The position numbers were made by a program, and so were the translations under genes. The notes beneath the pieces were generated by a model. It did no database searches and was not told where the DNA came from. It saw nothing but the letters and a program-made list of their open reading frames with translations. A DNA stretch of 42,256 nucleotides from Christensenella sp. UBA4651. GTDB lineage: Bacteria; Bacillota; Clostridia; Christensenellales; UBA1242. Positions within the stretch are counted from its first letter, which is position 1. Each line of letters begins with the position of its first letter. The stretch is taken from contig DHMD01000040.1 in assembly GCA_002405615.1 (NCBI GenBank), positions 1 through 42,256 of the forward strand, written 5' to 3'. Below, one piece after another: positions 19,301-29,500 of the stretch.

Positions 19301-22091
19301 AAACAACAAAGGTTTCACTCTAACCGACTTTACGAGTACTGACCTATGGTTGCACTTTAAGTTAGTCAATATGATGAATTCTGAGGAGACTATGGAATGC
19401 TATATTGTTCCGCAAGACGCACTCAATGATATTTCGGAGTTGTTTGATTCTAGCAATGTATTTGTATGCAGCAATATCGATGATTTGCTAGCGAAACTCA
19501 ATGAGTTTATCAGTGATGTCGCTTTTGCTAATGACGAGAGTAACAACGGCTTTGGTAGTCAAATTCGAGTTACCATTGACAATAGAGCGGATACTGTATC
19601 AAAGTTCTTCTCAATCAACACCCAAGGTAAAATGCTAATTAACAGTGAGCAAGATTTCCTAAATCTGATTACTATAGATTCTACCGCCCATCAGTTCTCA
19701 CTCAAAATGCCAAATACCACAGCGATTTTGTCAACCAAACTAGATTCGTTTAGTGCATTCCTAGTAGAGAGCGACCAAAGCACTATTCAAATTACGAGCG
19801 ATGACAACTATATGCCTCTACCTACTACCCGTGAGGATTTTGAGAGCGAATGGGCTATAAACACTGGTTACTCTTTCTCACTCGCAAATAACATTGTTTA
19901 CAAATTTGTATTCATTGACAACTTCGGCAGGCGTGCTACATACTCATACCCTGTGGATTCTAGCCTAATCAAAGAATTGCACTTCTCTGGTGGGACACAA
20001 CAGTATGAGTGGACAGACGGCAACACATATACATTTACATCAAACGATGTGGATTTTGTGTACCAAGCAACTGGGCTAAATGTTGCTCTGACCATTACTA
20101 GCCTTGATTCGAATAAAGTTTTGTATCAAAAAGGTTTTGACGAGGTACTAGATACAGAGAATAGATACTTTTCATACATTAGAGAGGCGCTGACTAGTAA
20201 TATCATTACTTTGAGATTTAATGCAACGAGAGCGCTAAATAATCTCGTAAGTATTGAGGTAAACAACGGTACTGATGTGATAACCAAGTTTGAATTTGTA
20301 ATGTACACTGTATTCCCTCAAATTATCATTAGTGATATAAACGGTTCTCCAATACAAAATTACCTCACTTCAAAAGAGGTAATGCTTACTTGGGTAGATG
20401 TGGATGCTCTATTCAATCCTTATGTCGAGATTGTATATCCTGACGGCAGTACAGAAACTATTACTTCTGGATTTACAGTGAAACCTGAGGGTGTGTACAC
20501 AGTGCGTTGTGTAAACGACCTAGGCGTATATACTTCGGGGCAAATCGTATTCACTATCCAAGAGTATCTCATCTCAATCTATGGCGTGTATCAGATAACT
20601 AGCACTGGTCAGACTGTACAACTGATGGCATTTACCGAGAGTTATAAGTACACGACAATAGACGGCAAGGAATTGGCGATTTCGCAATATATGTACCTGA
20701 GTAACGACTCTAATTGGGAGCGCAACATTTCGGTAATCTGCAACGAGGACAAGGACCTAGAATACGAAATCGTAGAAACATTCGGAAACACTAGGATTTA
20801 TAGAGTTCACGGCAAGGACAAGGGTTTGTATCAAATCGAGATGTACTTTGCAGTAACTAGAATCCCATCTCTCAATGTTTCAACATACACAAACTTCCGC
20901 ATAAATGGAGATAGCACCACTCGTGCGGCGGAATTCAAGACAGATAGCACGACAGTTACTTGGACAACGACCTATACAGACACGACCGCAGCGGGACGCA
21001 CTGTATCTTATCCAAACTTCTTCTCATTGGAACTATACTACAATGGCACTTATGTTGGCAAATACACGACCGGCTCGTTGAGACTCACTAATTCTGGTAT
21101 TTACACAATTTCTATTGTTGACCCAGTAGGACAAAAACACTACTTCGGTTCTAATGCAAATTCTACGACATTTAGTTTGACAATTCTAACTAATGTAATC
21201 TACTATGTCAATGACAACGCAGCTATTCCATATGCTACATACTCTGACCCAGTAGATTTCTATATCCCGCAACTAGAATACTATGACTACACCCCTGTGG
21301 TACAAATTTACCGTAATAACGCTCTGTATGAAATGACCCCAGATAACAACGGACACTACATATTCTCTACCCCAGGCTCGTACAAGATTGTGGTAAAAGC
21401 TGCAATAGAAAGTGTCATCGGTACTGTACCTGAGGCTCAATTGGAGGCAGTACATCAATTCATCATCGTTTCCCCTAACGAGGCAATCAAATCATACGAC
21501 TTTGCCCCTGTTGCTGGATATGAAATAATTGATGTGGTTAGACTAGATAACGAATCTAATATAACAGACGAAATTAGAGGCGACAATATCAAGATTACTA
21601 CCCTGCACCTAGACCCAGAGGGTTATGGCGTGGGTAAATATCAAATCACTGTTCGCACCGAGGCAAATGGCTACAACCCTAGCCAAACATACACATTCAG
21701 TGTGTGGATTAATGACGAAACCGTTATCCTCACCCCATCTCGTGAGTGGGGTTCTAGCAGCACACAAGGCTTCACAATTACTGTAAACACTGCTAGTATT
21801 TATGAGAGAATTGGCGAATGTCAAATCATCGTAAATGGTACTGTTATGCTAGCAATTGATGATAGTAACAAGGACAAAGTTGACCCTACCACCCTAAATA
21901 ACTTTACACAACAGGGCGACTACATAGTTCAACTCGTGTCGGCTAGCGGTACAGTATTGCAGAGTTATCGTATGACTATCCAAGAACCACTCAACACTGC
22001 TGCTATCATACTGATTGCGGTGGCGATTGGCGTAGTAGTTGTACTGACAATTGTATTCGTAATTATGCGTAGAAAAGTCAAAGTTCGTTAA
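13365..22091 (+). CDS. Giant membrane-anchored surface protein with tandem Ig-like modules
   Basis: 2908 residues, ATG with GGAGGAG just upstream. An N-terminal signal peptide (basic MQSKRLNK, then a hydrophobic core) is probably cut near residues 38-40 (SASAA). The C-terminus has one membrane helix (about 2879-2900) and a basic tail RRKVKVR, with no LPXTG motif. Between them at least a dozen divergent modules end in a shared G-x-Y-x-[IV]-x-V pattern, sometimes with D-x-x-GN. Examples are near residues 367, 601, 748, 1277, 1492, 1923 (YYDIIEQDNAGN), 2375, 2578, 2671, 2756 and 2850. This is the signature of bacterial Ig-like beta-sandwiches. Tyr, Thr, Asn and Ser are abundant and Cys is rare. 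No enzymatic domain was recognised, so an adhesive or stalk role is inferred. It has its own terminator. Confidence 0.9.
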   Translation: MQSKRLNKYLGVMLGILTLLVLGMTGFVFAPRNTQSASAATQYMTVQKVFLPDASAGTVSDPSEFWHVEETAESIAEGDFVILNTTQRNYTDSSNTTYSGREAIAINFGGTATSKGIPTVSVRFNNNLLKINKIKEITDETGVSTGVATFSQYLFALTPDEIVAAGLDDCYYTKYSNGENVAFPEGLYTVTLVYFDTIQGKLTEEINFYITTQKTYNQVNENPTLNNTEKVDAVDDTNPTANIYNQMTATVNYFNFNNLDTTYYDAAQGNFIRGRYNPSELYYPTLIYNPEKFDISYTRTLYNYRETVTTTFSVYKVTENGITKNVGYLDVSTYTTENPTDIIRRTYVIEANADGNYSINMQFDKVGEYEITKTPKLKIGYTGARVNYVTPANNIITANQEYVSPLSLVINGYVANYSNSTTTTAPLYDDTFSYNTMANGESINRTNDTVYTRDFLTSSARSEISATARTRAETIYTADMTFANTNFVSNSGASTVSMSVLKNNIINYDPTATDSDAFTRFFAYNQATNYIRLSQQVTQSDGSVYYTKRASTNLAPVSFEFYGKLYTGSSTQYASWYAFRDTSGNVSVNRYTRGMSFANAGEYVVYLTYENTIYSNNNQNGSRKNQYMHQIFCFEITNNTPTINVYAQDNSSTPTILSSEYAESISIDSYTNNYVYASWETAGPFDAGIYCTYNVYDWNGNILSEGNALDGLVYQTNKESGAKYAVSEKAAKLLYGSRKTINRQFGQDGYYQIQVFRTNNSKAWVNYTFSIDTAPISGIKTLRVIDHNLWRENGSTEPMVLSELDYNNPDAFNLISSTAFGFTWADKSSGAPITAQYIYASINKTTNYDLVKAITGSDTATETDAVSKLIAMAGSGKVYMPTNASLGVFTPAMNYNKIKTDTPEDIIAPLADSQIINTPQLAFLLLRDAAGNTAIYATMLDNTNTQVLQVERQASYVNVITKDTNFYWGTHKSLTAEQSTAAREDSSVIRDIYDFVDNYDDQNETFTWTINGKSYSTHSYITKVFTDLNIKATNSINIPLREVTISAADGNDTTTTPTVGKTGFAATNWFSTIKVIPGATETDPYKTGVTIDGGQLTAENTHTLENGEFRYQITVWDNANNDNAGGLNIEVNLDKSLGSLRSYWDFDGTDLSYNRNPDKGTITDRQYVANTYSTDRRYVAFSWTEPGDAFKIESIVLQFYAFSSKIDSQNYPYSDTPSKTVVLYNIDKGSNATYEDGTLFHITYSNGGITSKYYQTNILRKLIYSAEFENAGASEAGKYVITRTYQLSEQQTDLQGDQKTKVYTYYVDRNTVLPTNTYEYGDEKLQFGYSKGDYDKYPDYPESGTITFDNYGLLTNTEKFEKLSFDTTNITTTTPNNVITKSNILPAGVSMSTWQADGYTVYDKYYSDPKNASDYDASNPEEAYERIYETLNKYKNSSRLQVAVQFFSNSSAAQYALTSQTFYSTKTSSSSISGDYTYSRPLSELQYAFREIGRYRVVMFDLANFDGLLTGNAYTDFKKISYSLATDSNSSKNTLYPNCSVVNFELTGTAPTFNYQVGLGNDSYGPLSSQTSTEQVTNFTKSRITWSDPSDTYSARNAYNEVSVTKTIIPKGNDTSTSTPAPNEYKKYFGNVTKTTRGVFDGPIEITASDTVKAELVASGLVCVELNDEQVQSIVNRGYSSLSGYIESQTKSETEPETYLPYFLKVQTEQIVNTIINNGVVGTSLNQIEYYKVRKSDTEKLYTYYLLLPRAELEDADKNATKMVDTRYSVSIHYIAKDENDYLAFGDNKFYSATKELYQDYTAPYYNLVDLIQNDAYINSLGETFKSDLIANIDNPDYTFLKSYAFAVNTGYTINYRNKYESSTYYYYYKHENYTGEKQGQVITAEDSRYPSAPRFVKNDPKFVRAAYAGISGYSTHEFNEPGYYDIIEQDNAGNLRVYTIFVTDDSYNLRATNDDMTITADNTNILGKVYDSAKFTSVNNKGFTLTDFTSTDLWLHFKLVNMMNSEETMECYIVPQDALNDISELFDSSNVFVCSNIDDLLAKLNEFISDVAFANDESNNGFGSQIRVTIDNRADTVSKFFSINTQGKMLINSEQDFLNLITIDSTAHQFSLKMPNTTAILSTKLDSFSAFLVESDQSTIQITSDDNYMPLPTTREDFESEWAINTGYSFSLANNIVYKFVFIDNFGRRATYSYPVDSSLIKELHFSGGTQQYEWTDGNTYTFTSNDVDFVYQATGLNVALTITSLDSNKVLYQKGFDEVLDTENRYFSYIREALTSNIITLRFNATRALNNLVSIEVNNGTDVITKFEFVMYTVFPQIIISDINGSPIQNYLTSKEVMLTWVDVDALFNPYVEIVYPDGSTETITSGFTVKPEGVYTVRCVNDLGVYTSGQIVFTIQEYLISIYGVYQITSTGQTVQLMAFTESYKYTTIDGKELAISQYMYLSNDSNWERNISVICNEDKDLEYEIVETFGNTRIYRVHGKDKGLYQIEMYFAVTRIPSLNVSTYTNFRINGDSTTRAAEFKTDSTTVTWTTTYTDTTAAGRTVSYPNFFSLELYYNGTYVGKYTTGSLRLTNSGIYTISIVDPVGQKHYFGSNANSTTFSLTILTNVIYYVNDNAAIPYATYSDPVDFYIPQLEYYDYTPVVQIYRNNALYEMTPDNNGHYIFSTPGSYKIVVKAAIESVIGTVPEAQLEAVHQFIIVSPNEAIKSYDFAPVAGYEIIDVVRLDNESNITDEIRGDNIKITTLHLDPEGYGVGKYQITVRTEANGYNPSQTYTFSVWINDETVILTPSREWGSSSTQGFTITVNTASIYERIGECQIIVNGTVMLAIDDSNKDKVDPTTLNNFTQQGDYIVQLVSASGTVLQSYRMTIQEPLNTAAIILIAVAIGVVVVLTIVFVIMRRKVKVR

Positions 22092-22097
22092 AAGAAA

Positions 22098-22122
22098 AAG
22101 AGTCAAGAAAATTGGCTCTTTT
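22098..22122 (+). terminator. Terminator of the giant Ig-like gene
   Basis: 8-bp stem AAAGAGTC/GGCTCTTT (one G-U pair) with a 9-base loop, followed by TCTCTTTTTTAT. It begins 7 bp after the stop codon. Confidence 0.8.
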
Positions 22123-22169
22123 CTCTTTTTTATAACGAATTTATTTTTGTAAAATTTTTCAAAATACTA

Positions 22170-22198
22170 TTTACAAAATTACAAAAATATGTTAGACT
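22170..22198 (+). promoter_or_regulatory. Promoter of the Rho-paralogue gene
   Basis: -35 TTTACA at 22170-22175, 17-bp spacer, -10 TAGACT at 22193-22198. With the terminator just before it, this makes the Rho-like gene a separate transcription unit. Confidence 0.55.
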
Positions 22199-22233
22199 GA
22201 ATGTGGAAAAATAACTGATGAGGAGATGAATAA

Positions 22234-23490
22234 ATGAGAGAGTACGATGTAGATATTAGAAAACTAAATAATTTATCAATTTATCAACTGCGTGAAGTCG
22301 GAGCAAAAGTTGGCGTCCGCAACCCTACTGCTATGCGTAGTGATGAGCTGCGTGAGAGCATTTGCGATGTGGTTACAGGCAAAATCAAGCCATATCTCAA
22401 AACAAAGAGCGGTCGCCCACACAAGGAGGTAATTAGCGATGCGGAATGGGACGACCTAGTTGGGTTCAACAACTCATACAAATTCTGCAACCGAGATGAT
22501 ATGCTTTCCCTATACTCGACTAGTAGCAATATTTACCCTAGCGACCCGTCTCAAATATACGAGGGTTATGTGATGCAAATCCAAGGCGAGTTGATATTCG
22601 CTGTCGGAACGGCAGAGCAGATTAGGCTAAACAAGTACGCTAGAATTAACCGTGATTTGCCTAACTATCGCCTATTACAACAAGGCGACCGAATCGCTGC
22701 AACTTTGAGCCCTACAAAGGGAGCGGGCTCTGACCCTTTTGCTACTGAAATCAAGTCAATCAACGGGGTTTCGGATTTTGATGAATTGCTTACGACTAAC
22801 AAGCAAGATACTCCTCAATCTCAAAATACCGCACCAGAGTTTAGTTATAAATATCCACAACTCAAATTCCTAAATAATGAGTTCCCTGTGCGTGCTGGGC
22901 AACGAGCATTGTTTATCGGCGAGGACAAAATGAGTGGTCAAGACTTTCTCGCAAATTCGCTAGCCAAAGACCTATCGAGAGATTATCATATCGTATACTT
23001 TTCTTGCAACAAGATGCCCGAGGACAAAATGTCTTTTAACGGCAATGTAGAATACTTCTTCTCTACTTTTGACATCAACCCTCGCAACCTTGTGTTTACA
23101 TTTGAGGTGGCATTTGAGAGAGCGAGAAATCTGTGTCAGAAAAAGAACACTATATTTATTGTAGACGACCTTAACGACATTATGTCAGCATACATTAGCC
23201 TATTTGAGAATGACAAAGAGTTTGATATCAACGAGCATTATAGTGAAATTTTGCAACAACTCAAAGTTATGTACGCTAGCAGTGGAATAAACAACTGTGG
23301 TAGTTTGACCCTATTTACATTTTCGAGTGTGCCGCAAGACTCTCGTTTGGCAAATTATCTACACGACCTTGATTCGCTAGTAAACTGTCATTTTATTCTA
23401 GACAAAGTAGCGTTCTTAGACGGAGCGGACGAATTTTTGGTCAAAAATGAATGTAGAATAGCAAAACAAAAACGCACTTTGGTAGATTAG
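22234..23490 (+). CDS. Degenerate paralogue of transcription terminator Rho (ATPase motifs lost)
   Basis: 418 residues, ATG with AGGAG at 22221-22225. The order of parts follows Rho: an N-terminal SAP-like domain (about 8-50, LSIYQLREVGAKVGV), a cold-shock-like RNA-binding region (about 108-170), and the RecA-like core (about 205-418). Recognisable core matches are PVRAGQRALFIG (Rho: IGRGQRGLIVA), TFDINPRN (Rho: TFDEPASRH), TIFIVDDLNDIMSAY (Rho: VIILLDSITRLARAY) and NCGSLTLFTFSSV (Rho: EGGSLTIIATAL). The Rho P-loop PPKAGKT is replaced by EDKMSGQD. The catalytic DERPEEV is replaced by CNKMPEDK, and the arginine-finger region LSRK by ILDK. It should bind nucleic acid but not hydrolyse ATP. It is not the main Rho; its role is unknown. 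Confidence 0.85.
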   Translation: MREYDVDIRKLNNLSIYQLREVGAKVGVRNPTAMRSDELRESICDVVTGKIKPYLKTKSGRPHKEVISDAEWDDLVGFNNSYKFCNRDDMLSLYSTSSNIYPSDPSQIYEGYVMQIQGELIFAVGTAEQIRLNKYARINRDLPNYRLLQQGDRIAATLSPTKGAGSDPFATEIKSINGVSDFDELLTTNKQDTPQSQNTAPEFSYKYPQLKFLNNEFPVRAGQRALFIGEDKMSGQDFLANSLAKDLSRDYHIVYFSCNKMPEDKMSFNGNVEYFFSTFDINPRNLVFTFEVAFERARNLCQKKNTIFIVDDLNDIMSAYISLFENDKEFDINEHYSEILQQLKVMYASSGINNCGSLTLFTFSSVPQDSRLANYLHDLDSLVNCHFILDKVAFLDGADEFLVKNECRIAKQKRTLVD

Positions 23491-23510
23491 GTCTATTGAG
23501 TGGAATAAAA

Positions 23511-23535
23511 AGAAAAGGCTAGTTTAGCCTTTTCT
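23511..23535. terminator. Bidirectional terminator between convergent genes
   Basis: Perfect 11-bp stem AGAAAAGGCTA/TAGCCTTTTCT with a 3-base loop. T-rich tracts follow on both strands (CTTTTTTT on plus, TTTTTATT on minus). It serves the Rho-paralogue gene and the giant lipoprotein gene, whose stops are 59 bp apart. Confidence 0.92.
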
Positions 23536-23549
23536 CTTTTTTTGAGTGG

Positions 23550-26500
23550 TTATACTACCTCAAACAATTCATCATTTGGTTTGATACTAGAACCGACTTC
23601 TTGCCTATCTGTTGGAGTAACACCATCTAGATATAGCATTGAGCCATTATAACCAGCACCAAAGAGGTTGCGTTTCCAAATTGAATTGATTGCCCAACCT
23701 GTGTAGATGTTTTGTCCGATGACATAGCCACGCAGACCAATAGTTACAGAGCTACCAGCGATAGTCAGATTACCCACATCAGTACTATTAGAATTGGTTC
23801 TCATTGAGTAATCAGAAGCATAAGGACTCTGCTTGCCTACCTGATAATATGCGACTGCAAAGCTACTAGAAGTATCTTTGTTATTTACTTCTGTTTGATT
23901 ACCTACCATACCGAGGTCAAGGTAGTTTCCAGTAGGTTTGCTCTCTCTATCAGGGGTAGTATCTGTTGCGACAAAACTATATGTACGGTAAGTGTTGAGT
24001 ACTATTTCGCCCAAGCTATTGCGTGAGTCTACATAACCAACCAGCGAACCGATATTGAGATTAGCATTTTTTGCACCGAGGCGAGCCGCATATACATAGC
24101 AATCTCTAATTACATAGCCGTTTTGTAGGAAAGATACATTTTTACCAATCAAGCCACCAGCACTCGTACCACTATCGACTTTTCTATTCGCTACCGCTCT
24201 ACCATTGAGGTAGATTGACCCAGATGAGAAACTCTCGACAACGCTAGCTTGCTTTACTTGGGTTGTAGTACCGTCTGGGTTCTCCACTTCGCCTCTACCT
24301 TGTAGTCCGATGAGTCCACCGAAGTGTCCCTCGTTACCCTCAAAGTTTACATCACTCCACGATGAAGCAATTTCACCATAGTTTTGCGAAACCAGTCCAC
24401 CGATGTAACTATTAACTTTTGATTGGGCGAATTTCATCGTACCGCTGTGGTATTTGTTGTCCGCATCATTACATACTACATAACAATTTGAAATGTTGCC
24501 GTAGTTGCGTACTGCCAAACCACCGAAGTTTATCTTGGCATTCGCCTTGTAATCGATACTATCAACTATCGCCACGCCCATATTGCGAACTAGTGAACCT
24601 AATTTGATTTCTCGGAATAGACCCAGAGAAATCTCGCCATTAGAATCGACTGAATCGGCAAAGTCTGGCAATTCGTAGATTACGATAGTGTGTCCCATAC
24701 CGTTTAATTCGGTAATCTGCAATGCGATTGTGCTAATCTCTGCATAATTTTGCGGAGATACGACCATATCACGAGTTAGGCAATAACTGATATCACCTTT
24801 TGCTGTAACTAGGTCGAGAAGTTGTGCTGTTTCTGCAAATTGATATGGATTGTCGCTCGTACCATCACCCGTACCAAAATCGATGTTTGTTATCGTGTTT
24901 AGTACTGGATAACCGTAGTAGAGCGTATCATCTTGAGCCCAAATTTCTGTCCTAAATCCATTATCAGTTGGGATAGGCACGCCTTTTTCGTCATGAGGAG
25001 CAATATAATCTATGGCTACTTGGCTACTCATTTCTGCGGTAGTAAAGCCCTCGGAGTATAGCGTATTGTCTGCAAAATAATCTGTATTGGTTGCACTGAT
25101 ATTCGTGTTGACAATTACGCCCTTGTATTCCCCACCAGTGAATGTACCAAAGGCAAAACCTGCCGAAGTTACGCTATCATCTGGCACAAATATGCCCATA
25201 TTTACGTTGCTGACGATACCTTGCGCAATTGTATCGCTTGCTCTACCCAATACGCCGCCGACTGCGCTATTGACTGATAGGTTTAATCTACCGTTGGTCA
25301 TTACATTGTCGATAGTTGCGGATTGAGCCTGACCTACCAAGCCACCGACTGATAGATAACTACTGCTGTTACCAGAAATGCTGATGTCGATACTGACGAA
25401 ACTATTGGTAATGAGTCCTTGACTACTACCAAACATTCCACCGACTGAGCCGTTTCCAGTGGTAAATCTAACTAACAAAGTAGCAATTTCTTGGCTATCA
25501 ATCACAGAACTTAAATAACGATTGTGGACATCATTACTGAATGTTGCGACCGTCTTTTTCTGTGCTGCGACAGTGCCCATATAGCCCGTATCAATAGAAG
25601 GCAAAGCACCGATTGACACATTGAAGATTGTACCGTAGTTCGTCCCCGCTAGCACACCGACATTTGCGTTTGCGTTTACCATAAGGGTAATTGTATCAAA
25701 CTTGATGCCTAGGCTAGAAATGAGTGCATTGTTTGGAACTGACTTGAACAGACCGAAGTTATCACTGTTGAGGTAGCCACCGTAGTTTTCTATCACAAAA
25801 CTGTGCGTGTTGCCGACAATTTTGCGGATATTTGTTAGGTCTTTTGCCATATACGATGGCAAGACTGCTACATCACGCTCCAAGAATACTGTCCTGTGGC
25901 GGTAAGTATTATCTGCCATAAGGTCAATTATCTGTGAATAATCACTGATTAACGCTGGGGCGATTTCGCCACCGATTGTGTAGTCTACCATACCACTGAG
26001 TGCGGCAGGAATGATTACTGCTAGCGTGATTGCGTCCTCACCCTCGCCATATTCAACCTCGTGGTAGAACCAGTTGTTTAGGTTAGCCTTGATTAGGTCG
26101 CCAGTTACTGTGCTAAAAGCCTCCAACGCCGTCATAGCCGACCCAACGCTCGGATATACACCGTTGAGTTCTGGCGAACAGTAGACATTATCCACTCTGA
26201 TTTGAGTCTTCTTGTCTTGCGATGAGAGAGATTCTGCTACTGTGGTAATAGGGTCAACAAATGAATTTGTATCCTCGTCGTATTCACGAGAAATGTTGAT
26301 AACTGACAGCGAAACTGCACCGAAGATGTGGTTGTTTGCTAAACCTACAATCCCACCCAAGTACACAGGGGCTTGACCTTGTGTTTGATATGAAATTGCA
26401 CCATTTGAGTATGCGTCTTGGACGAGCAACTCACTCTCACCCACGATACCACCTAGATAGGTTGTACCGTCAGTCATTTGGTCGTTATTGACAATCAAAT

Positions 26501-29500
26501 CACCAATAAAGCCACAACTAGCCACACGGAGCATTACATTAGGTTTGGTAAATGGTGTGTAGGTAAATTGTGTTTCGTCCTCGCTATCTACCTGCATTAT
26601 GCCCTGTTGAGCTTTACCGATTACACCACCTGCATAGATGTAACTTGCCTGAGTATCTACATTAATATCAGCACTAGAATACAGTGCGTAGTAGATATTC
26701 TTACTCTCGCCCTGCGGCTCTGCAAGACCATTCTGCATTGTGATTTGCTCGGTCGTAAGCCCGTAAATTCCGCCGACATAGATTTGTGAATAAGGGCTGT
26801 CGCCTGTGATAGAGATTTTGCTATAACAACTACTGTTTTGAGTGGTAAAACCTGAGTAATTGCTAGCGAAATTGTGGCTATTTGTGTATGTACCTGCGAT
26901 ACCACCTAGATACAGTACGCCATTGCCACCACGGACTGAAATATCACCCAATACACAAGCGCCACTAATATTTGACCTATTGATTGTCGCAGTAATTCCT
27001 CCGACATAGTCAATACTAGAATTATTAGGATCAGAATTGTGTCTGGTTAGATTAATTGCTACATTTGAGGTAAAGTTTTTGAGGTTTATCGTACTGTTCG
27101 CTAGTCCGACCACACCACCAACAAAACTTGGTTGATAACCTGTCGTTTCTACATTAACAATACCACGAATGTTACCAGTTTTGTTGACTGCACCAGATAG
27201 GTTGACTACACCATTTGCTCGACCGACCAACGCACCGACATATGCTTGATAGTTGTTTGGCGAGTTGTAACTAACCTCCACCCAGCCTTGGTCAACGCCA
27301 CCGATTGTGAGTGTACCGTTTGATTGACCAACCAACGCACCCATAGTAAATTCTGGGGTTGAAGCGACAAAGTTTGCTGCGCTTACCTTGGCGTCAAAAC
27401 GGACATTATTAAACACGCTATTGTACGAACGAGCCGCTACAATTGCGAGGTTCTGAATTGTGCTACTCTCACCCAAATTATCAAATTTGAGCGTGTGTTT
27501 CTCGACATTGTCCTCGTCAGTTTGAGTTGCCAAAGTTACACCAATATTATTGAGTGTTGTGGCGTTTGTCGATAACATAAGGAGCGCAAACTCATTGAGG
27601 TCTTGATTTACTGCTCTGACATTGTAGTCAAATTCGTAAATAAAGTTTAGGTTACTCATTTTGAAACTATTTGTATAACCAAAGAGGCTGTGATATAACT
27701 TCATTTGATTATCTGTAAAGTTTGTGAGTGTTATATTTGCTGCACGGGTAGTGTACTTCCCGCCAGAGATAATGCTGACAGCACCCTCCAATCTACCACG
27801 CACTGCGGCAGTATCTGTACCTAGACTATTGAGCCCAGTTTCCTCAGTAAATTGCTGCCACCTAGCACCAGTAATTGTCAAATCTTTGATAATCCTATAA
27901 TGGCTACTTGCACGAGTCTTGACTAATTCGGTAAAGAATTCATCTACCGTAGCAATGTCCTTGACTGGCGAATCATAGCCAATCTTGTGGTATGGGAAGC
28001 GGTGTTCTAGTTTGTCATTATCGAGATTCCATACATCACTATCAAAGTTTTCAAAAGGTTTGTCCTCGCTAGAAGTTGCAGCCGAGATAAAGCTGGTTGC
28101 TGTAACAGTGTCGCCCAAAGCACCTGCGGCATTTCCGATAGGGCTAATCGCATTACCTGCAATTTGGCTCGTTACTCGTAGGTTTTGAGAAGCGACACCA
28201 CTGTCCAAATCTCTAACATATGCCACGATATTATTTGCACTAGGAGCGACCACATAATTTAGCCCCAAGTAACCGCTGGCGCTACCGATGTATTGTATTT
28301 GGCTAGCGTCCTTTATCCTTGCGACAAAGGCGTTGTTACTCTCGTCATAAGCATTCGCTGCAACTACCTGTGTGCTACTATATGTGTACACAGGGGCATT
28401 GATTTGAGCACCGACCAATCCACCTATTACGCTCCCGCCATTTACCATTGCGGTGGTATAAACTTCTTGGAGAAGGGCGCTGGCAGTGAGTTTACCAGTT
28501 TCAGGCAAAATTGTACCCGAACTAACTCTATATTTTACGCCGTTTGGCACAGGAGCGAGGAGGTTATCCTTGTTTGTGTTTATATTTTGTAGGTAGCCTA
28601 GTATTGGGTCGGTATTAGTAGAGGTGTCGTATGATTTAGGTGCATTGATAGCTAGACCGATGATACCACCTGCTACCCTTGCACGAGTATTGATGACTGC
28701 TACACGGTTGTAACTATACTTTATCATACCGCCGACATTCAGACCAACTATACCACCTACTGCGTTTGAGTTGCCCTCGCTACTGAATAGGTTGTCAACT
28801 CCGATATAACTAGATGGGCTATCTGTCGCCATAATTTGGCTATCACTCTCGATTTGGTCATCTAGTGCGAGTGAAATTCGGCTATTTAGAATAGCGCCTC
28901 GGTTCTCACCCACTAGACCACCAGTAAAGTTCCTACCACGGATAAGTGATGAATTTGATTCTTGTTTAACATCAAAGTATGCCTTGTAAACCTCTGAATT
29001 TGTGCCAATAAGACCCAATACACCGCCGACAATTTCACCAGAAATGTCAATGTTTACATTTCTAGGAGTATTTGCGGTATAAATAGTATTCTGGACATAC
29101 AAATTGCGAATACGAGGCGAAATCGTGTTGTCATCGTCCTCTGATTTGTCTAGGTCGAGTACACCAATCACGCCACCTGCGTATGAGATACTAGCAGAGT
29201 ATGGATTTGCACTATTAAAATAGGTGTAGGCGTGGTTTTCTATGGTTGCGGCATTGGCTGAAATTGACAAGTTTGACATTACATTATAAACATACGAATA
29301 TCCTGACACATGTCCTGCCAACGCTCCTACCATATTAGTTCCCGTTACTCTACCATTAGCAACGCTACTGGTGATAGCAATATTCTCAATCATACTGTCG
29401 CTAATTGTACCCGCTAGCACACCCACATGGCTTGCACGACTGGTGAGCGCCTGTTCGAGAATTAGAGTTAGGTTTGACACTGTGGCGTCTTTTAACTCGG

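Noticed and set aside
22234..23490. Annotation as the normal transcription terminator Rho
   Set aside because: P-loop, catalytic Glu and arginine-finger regions are all replaced, so it cannot be a working helicase.
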